From DAIDKA01 sp049792815 (GTDB lineage: Bacteria; Pseudomonadota; Gammaproteobacteria; Steroidobacterales; Steroidobacteraceae), in contig JBARBG010000098.1 in the NCBI GenBank assembly GCA_049792815.1, positions 1 to 64,000 on the forward strand: DNA of 64,000 bases, written 5' to 3'. Each line of letters opens with the position of its first letter. Position 1 is the first letter of the stretch. This document shows positions 60,116 through 64,000 of the stretch, piece after piece. A program made the translations under genes and the position numbers. A model generated the notes under the pieces. That model saw only the letters and a program-made list of their open reading frames with translations, searched no databases and had not been told where the DNA came from.

Positions 60116-61335
60116 TGACGGTTCGCGGCACACCGTGGGCGGCAGTTGCAGGGCTGTTTGCGCTGGCCGTGACCTGCGCTCATGCCACCGAGTGGGACGC
60201 ATCGCTCGACCTGCGGCTGGTGGGGGCGGATGCCCCGGCTGCGGTTGCCGATGGCGGCCTGGGAATACTGCGCTACGGCGATGACCGTGATGGCTTGCAG
60301 CTGGGCCGGGCGCGCCTGGCGCTGTCGCAGGACCTCGGGGATCTGCTCTCTTTCAAAGTCGACGCCTCGGCCTGGGGCCAGCACGACCGCAATCCGCTGG
60401 ATATCACCGAGGCCTATTTGCAGCTGCATCCCTATCCCTTCGGCAACTGGCGCACACGTGTGAAACTGGGCGCCTTCTATGCACCGCTGTCGCTGGAGAA
60501 TCGCGCCGACGGCTGGGAATCGCCGTACACGCTGTCATCGTCGGCGCTTGACAGCTGGGTGGCGCAGGAGCTGCGCACCATCGGCGCGGAATTCAAACTC
60601 GAATGGCTGGGCACCCATGCGGGCCATGATTTCAATGCCAGTGCAGTCTTCGGCGTGTACGGCTGGAACCAGGGCGCCGGCAGCGCGCTGAGCGTTTCCG
60701 GTTTCACGATCAGTGACTGGCAGGGGTCATTGTTCGGCCGCATCGGTCGCGGCTCTTATCCCTTCGGCCCGATCAATGAGTATCGCCAGTACGATAATCA
60801 TGCCGGCACCTACGAGGGCCTGGAGGTTCACTACCTGGATCGCGTGACCCTCGAAGCGCTGCACTATGACAACCACGCCAATCCCTCAGCCGATAGTGCC
60901 GTCACCGGTGCCTATGCCTGGCAGACGCGCTTCGACAGCGTGGGACTGCGCGCGGAGAATGACGACGGCTGGACGGCCATCGTGCAATGGATGGCCGGCG
61001 AGACCTATGTTGAACCGGACGAACTGGGCCTGCTGGGCTGGAATTTCGTGACCCGCTACGTGCTGATCTCCAAGCGCGCCGGCCGCAACACCTTCTCGGC
61101 GCGCTACGATGACTTCAAGGTCAATGCTGAACAGGCATTTGCCATCGGCGACCAGGGCGGCCACGCCGTGACGCTCGCCTACCGCTTCGATCCCAACGCC
61201 CACTGGCGCTTCACGCTGGAAGGGGTGCGCGCCCGTGGTTTTCAGACCAACCGGGCGATCTTCTTTGGTGAGGCGCCGTTTGCCACCCAGAGCAATGTGC
61301 AGCTGGCGATCCGCTACGCATTGAGCAACCACTAG
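60115..61335 (+). CDS. Exported beta-barrel-like outer membrane protein
   Basis: A 406-aa exported protein with signal peptide (about 1-24, CAHATE) and regular amphipathic strands throughout (LSFKVDASAWGQHD, RVKLGAFYAPLSLENR, FSARYDDFKVN, HAVTLAYRFD, VQLAIRYALS). It looks like a 14-18 stranded porin-type barrel; no family name is certain and it ends in His rather than Phe. It is coupled by a 1-nt stop/start overlap to the cupredoxin-like gene, so the two likely function as one envelope unit, with the EAL protein divergent from them. Confidence 0.65.
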   Translation: MTVRGTPWAAVAGLFALAVTCAHATEWDASLDLRLVGADAPAAVADGGLGILRYGDDRDGLQLGRARLALSQDLGDLLSFKVDASAWGQHDRNPLDITEAYLQLHPYPFGNWRTRVKLGAFYAPLSLENRADGWESPYTLSSSALDSWVAQELRTIGAEFKLEWLGTHAGHDFNASAVFGVYGWNQGAGSALSVSGFTISDWQGSLFGRIGRGSYPFGPINEYRQYDNHAGTYEGLEVHYLDRVTLEALHYDNHANPSADSAVTGAYAWQTRFDSVGLRAENDDGWTAIVQWMAGETYVEPDELGLLGWNFVTRYVLISKRAGRNTFSARYDDFKVNAEQAFAIGDQGGHAVTLAYRFDPNAHWRFTLEGVRARGFQTNRAIFFGEAPFATQSNVQLAIRYALSNH

Positions 61336-61345
61336 GGCTGTGCAG

Positions 61346-61358
61346 GCCCGGAACGGGC
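61346..61358 (+). terminator. Weak hairpin after the barrel gene
   Basis: GCCCG and CGGGC pair around GAA, 10 nt after the stop codon, followed by GATTT. The rest of the 144-bp gap to the next gene holds several GC-rich inverted segments but no clear promoter. Confidence 0.35.
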
Positions 61359-61479
61359 GATTTGCCTGCCGGCTGTGGCGCGGGATCCCGGGATGCCGCA
61401 AAATCCCGCTGCGCGGGACCTTGTTCCGCGGCATTGAATAATCAACCTACCGGGCAGCAGCGCCGCCAAGGACCTCAGG

Positions 61480-62247
61480 ATGAAAGAACTTCGGAACTTC
61501 GCCCGCACCGCGGTGCTGCTGGCGGCCGGTGCGTTGACCATGGCGACGGTCCCGGTTCTGGCCGGTGCACCCCAGGGTCCGCAGGGCGATACCTGGGCGT
61601 CCATAGCCAAACTGCCTGACTGGCAGGGGATCTGGGAACTGGACTGGCAGCACGGCGGCCTCGGCGCCGCGCGGCCGGGACCTCCCAAGCTGACGCCCGC
61701 GGCTCAGGCTAAACTGGACGCGTACCGGAAAGCGCAGCAGTTGGGTGAGAACCTGCAGCCCGATCAGGCCAACTGCCTGCCGCCGGGCATGCCCGGGATC
61801 ATGACCCAGCCCTATCCCATCGAGTTCCTGTACAGCCCCGGCAAGGTCGTGATCAACATCGAGGCTTACATGCAGTTCCGTCATGTCTACACGGACGGGC
61901 GGCCCCATCCCAAGGATCCCGATCCCCTGTTCCAGGGCCACTCCATAGGGCACTGGGAGGGCGACACACTGGTGATCGACACCGTGGGCTTCGTGCCCTG
62001 GAGTCAGATCGCACCGGGCGTGGGGCACAGCGACCAGATGCACATCGTGGAGCGCATCCGCCGCACCGGGCCGGACACCATCCAGATCGCGCAGACCATC
62101 ACCGATCCCACGGTGCTCGCGGAGCCCTGGACGGTGGTGCACCCCTACAAACTCGTCAAGGATGATCTGCGCGAATACATTTGCGAACAGAACAACCACG
62201 ACAGCGCGGACGCAGAGGGCCGGCCGGGCTTCAAGGAAACCAAGTGA
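61480..62247 (+). CDS. Exported partner protein of DUF6152, couplet 3
   Basis: A 255-aa exported protein. Signal peptide ends about residue 28 (PVLAG), then KLPDWQGIWELDWQHGG. Motifs shared with couplet 2 are CLPPGMPGIMTQPYPIEFLY, YTDGRPHPKDPDP, QGHSIGHWEGDTLVIDTVGF, GHSDQMHIVERI and YICEQNNHD. The invariant Cys, the paired His in GHSIGHW and the DGR-x-HP His are candidate active-site or metal residues. RBS AAGGAC precedes the ATG. The DUF6152 gene starts 17 nt later. It is a family protein without a known activity. Confidence 0.75.
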   Translation: MKELRNFARTAVLLAAGALTMATVPVLAGAPQGPQGDTWASIAKLPDWQGIWELDWQHGGLGAARPGPPKLTPAAQAKLDAYRKAQQLGENLQPDQANCLPPGMPGIMTQPYPIEFLYSPGKVVINIEAYMQFRHVYTDGRPHPKDPDPLFQGHSIGHWEGDTLVIDTVGFVPWSQIAPGVGHSDQMHIVERIRRTGPDTIQIAQTITDPTVLAEPWTVVHPYKLVKDDLREYICEQNNHDSADAEGRPGFKETK

Positions 62248-62264
62248 ATTTTAGGAGATCGGCA

Positions 62265-62660
62265 ATGAGAATTCTGCGCAGCAACGCGTGGGCAATCGCC
62301 GCAGCCGCCGCTTTGAGCGCGGCGGGCAGTGCCAGCGCGCATCACTCCACGGCGATGTTCGACATGAGCAAGAACGTGGTTCTGCAGGGCACCATCAAGG
62401 AGTTCCAGTGGACCAATCCCCACACCTTCATCTATATCGAAGTGCCCAACAGAGCCGGCGGCGTCGATGTATATGGAATCGAGGGCATGAGTCCCAACTA
62501 CCTGGCCCGTGTGGGTTGGGACAAGCACACGTTGAGCACCGGCGATAAGGTCGAACTGACCATTCATCCGCTCAAGGATGGTCGCAAGGGCGGCTTCGAC
62601 GTGAGCTTGAAGAAGCCGGACGGCACGCTGATGTACAACCTGCCGCACGCAGGTTATTAG
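62265..62660 (+). CDS. DUF6152 family exported protein, couplet 3
   Basis: A 131-aa exported protein with a signal peptide ending Ala-Ser-Ala at 25; the mature form would begin His26-His27-Ser-Thr-Ala-Met-Phe-Asp. QWTNPH (His53), GIEGMSPNYLARVGW and IHPLKDGRKGG match couplet 2 closely. ATG 62265 is preceded by TAGGAG at 7 nt, confirming the start. It follows its partner gene by 17 nt and ends 9 nt from the rpoD gene on the opposite strand. Confidence 0.85.
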   Translation: MRILRSNAWAIAAAAALSAAGSASAHHSTAMFDMSKNVVLQGTIKEFQWTNPHTFIYIEVPNRAGGVDVYGIEGMSPNYLARVGWDKHTLSTGDKVELTIHPLKDGRKGGFDVSLKKPDGTLMYNLPHAGY

Positions 62661-62669
62661 CTTTCGCGC

Positions 62670-64000
62670 TCAATCATCCATCAGGAAGCTGCGCAGCTGT
62701 TCGCTGCGGCTGGGGTGACGCAGCTTGCGTAGCGCCTTGGCCTCGATCTGCCGGATGCGCTCACGGGTCACATCGAACTGCTTGCCGACTTCCTCGAGGG
62801 TGTGATCGGTATTCATGTCGATGCCGAAGCGCATGCGCAGGACCTTGGCCTCGCGCGGCGTGAGTTGCGCGAGCACCGAGTGAGTGGTCTCGCGCAGCGA
62901 CTCCGAGGTGGCCTGATCGATGGGCGAGGCCACCGAGGTGTCCTCGATGAAATCCCCCAGGTGTGAATCCTCGTCATCACCGATCGGAGTCTCCATCGAG
63001 ATGGGCTCCTTGGCGATCTTCAGCACCTTGCGGACCTTGTCCTCGGGCATTTCCATGCGTACCGCAAGCTCTTCCGGCGTCGGCTCGCGACCCATCTCCT
63101 GCAGCATCTGGCGCGAAATGCGGTTGAGCTTGTTGATGGTCTCGATCATGTGCACCGGGATACGGATGGTGCGGGCCTGGTCGGCGATCGAGCGCGTGAT
63201 GGCCTGGCGAATCCACCAGGTCGCATAGGTCGAGAACTTGTAGCCGCGGCGGTATTCGAACTTGTCGACCGCCTTCATCAGACCGATGTTGCCTTCCTGG
63301 ATGAGGTCCAGGAACTGCAGACCACGGTTGGTGTATTTCTTGGCGATCGAGATCACCAGACGCAGGTTGGCCTCGACCATTTCCTTCTTGGCGCGGCGCG
63401 CCTTGGCCTCGCCGATCGAGACGTCGCGGTTGATTTCCTTGAGGTCATTGATCGACAGGTGGTAAAGCACCTCGAGGGTGCCGAGGCGGCTCTGGCGGCG
63501 CTCGACCTCCTCCTTGAACTTGGTCAGCGGGGCCGAATACTTCTTGCCCGCCTTCATGTGCTTCTGCAGCCAGCGCGCACTGGTCTCGTTCTTGGGGAAG
63601 GTCGCGATGAAATCCTTGCGCGGCATCCCCGAGTCGCGCACCGCGATGATCATGATCTCCTTCTCGAGCTGGCGGATCTCGGAAATATGGCCGCGCAGAT
63701 TGAGAATGAGCGCATCGAACATGCGCGGCGAGAGCTTCAGTTCCATGAACTCGCCCGAGAGCTTCTTGCGCAGCTTCAGGGTCTTCAGATCCTTGGCGCC
63801 GAGCTTCTCGACCGCACTCAAAACCTGGGTGAAGGTCTTGTGGATGGAGGCGAAGCGCCGGGCCGCTTCTTCCGGGTCCGGACCGGTGTCGACCGCTTCC
63901 TCGCTGTCCTCACTGTCGTCGCCTTCCTCCCGCTCACCCTCGGCAGGCTCCTCGACGACCAGCTCCATCTTCGTGGGATTCTGGGGCTGTGCAATCACAT
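62670..64000 (-). CDS. rpoD: RNA polymerase sigma factor RpoD, partial (5' end outside)
   Basis: The 3' part of the housekeeping sigma-70 gene; the first region 1.1 and region 1.2 residues are beyond the right edge, since no region 1.1 sequence precedes the acidic stretch at the edge. The visible 440 residues cover the non-essential acidic region, region 2 (LRLVISIAKKYTNRGLQFLDLIQEGNIGLMKAVDKFEYRRGYKFSTYATWWIRQAI), region 3 and region 4 (LTPREAKVLRMRFGI, HTLEEVGKQFDVTRERIRQIEAKALRKLRH). It directs transcription of most genes. The ATG at the edge (63996-63998) is probably an internal Met. Confidence 0.95.
   Translation of the reverse strand, partial: VIAQPQNPTKMELVVEEPAEGEREEGDDSEDSEEAVDTGPDPEEAARRFASIHKTFTQVLSAVEKLGAKDLKTLKLRKKLSGEFMELKLSPRMFDALILNLRGHISEIRQLEKEIMIIAVRDSGMPRKDFIATFPKNETSARWLQKHMKAGKKYSAPLTKFKEEVERRQSRLGTLEVLYHLSINDLKEINRDVSIGEAKARRAKKEMVEANLRLVISIAKKYTNRGLQFLDLIQEGNIGLMKAVDKFEYRRGYKFSTYATWWIRQAITRSIADQARTIRIPVHMIETINKLNRISRQMLQEMGREPTPEELAVRMEMPEDKVRKVLKIAKEPISMETPIGDDEDSHLGDFIEDTSVASPIDQATSESLRETTHSVLAQLTPREAKVLRMRFGIDMNTDHTLEEVGKQFDVTRERIRQIEAKALRKLRHPSRSEQLRSFLMDD

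Overview
The window is about 64 kb of dense, high-GC chromosomal DNA with roughly 57 protein genes, almost no intergenic space, and no RNA gene, CRISPR array or complete mobile element that I could see. The sigma-70 type RpoD at the right edge, the TonB-dependent receptor style, the proteobacterial two-component, RND and YbiT genes and the many exported DUF6152-type proteins suggest a Gram-negative gammaproteobacterium, most like Steroidobacteraceae or Nevskiales. That placement is inferred from gene families; no search was run.

Region by region. Bases 1-11 kb look accessory: a possible insertion-sequence end, a MerR/TipAS regulator with a textbook 19-bp-spacer operator, a decayed fragment of a YiiX-like hydrolase gene whose intact copy lies 9.4 kb away, two paralogous membrane-anchored winged-helix/TPR regulators flanking a DUF6152 couplet, two secreted esterases, a fatty-acid hydroxylase and the intact YiiX-like gene. 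From 11 to 17.6 kb come an exported protein of unknown function with an Asp-His tail, a TfoX-like protein, a methylthioadenosine salvage operon (class II aldolase, mtnP, mtnA) that fits the DHAP shunt, and membrane and exported unknowns. From 17.7 to 22.7 kb all genes run rightward: a di-heme cytochrome, an OmpA-like protein, a membrane MutS-like ATPase, signal peptidase I and a small monooxygenase-fold protein. From 22.7 to 34 kb there are an outer-membrane barrel, two GSTs, an orphan TpsB transporter, the ABC-F protein YbiT, an SDR, a HAD phosphatase, a SulP transporter coupled to a ParB-like protein, and an exported amidase.

From 34 to 43 kb there are a LysR gene whose normal N-terminus is out of frame by one G, a divergent TonB receptor, a triple NTF2-like protein, a NarL-type two-component pair, the fluoride channel crcB and a YeiH-type exporter. 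From 42.7 to 49.2 kb a leftward operon encodes an RND pump, adaptor, outer-membrane factor and its own FCD-type GntR regulator, with a perfect 14-bp palindrome in front of the pump gene. From 49.3 to 53.2 kb are a periplasmic 5'-nucleotidase and a siderophore-interacting reductase coupled to a membrane winged-helix regulator.

From 53.3 to 62.7 kb is the most interesting stretch: two tandem DUF6644-like membrane proteins with conserved intramembrane histidines, a DUF6152 couplet, a VOC protein, an NTF2-like protein, a degenerate-GGDEF/EAL phosphodiesterase divergent from a cupredoxin-like protein plus outer-membrane barrel, and a further DUF6152 couplet. The window closes inside rpoD.

The unifying observation is a repeated two-gene unit, present three times: a small exported DUF6152 protein whose predicted mature N-terminus is His-His-Ser, and a larger exported His-rich partner. 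An exposed N-terminal His plus a conserved Pro-His resembles a copper histidine-brace arrangement. Together with the DUF6644 membrane pair it could be a CopC/CopD-like periplasmic copper or redox system. This function is inference, not established.
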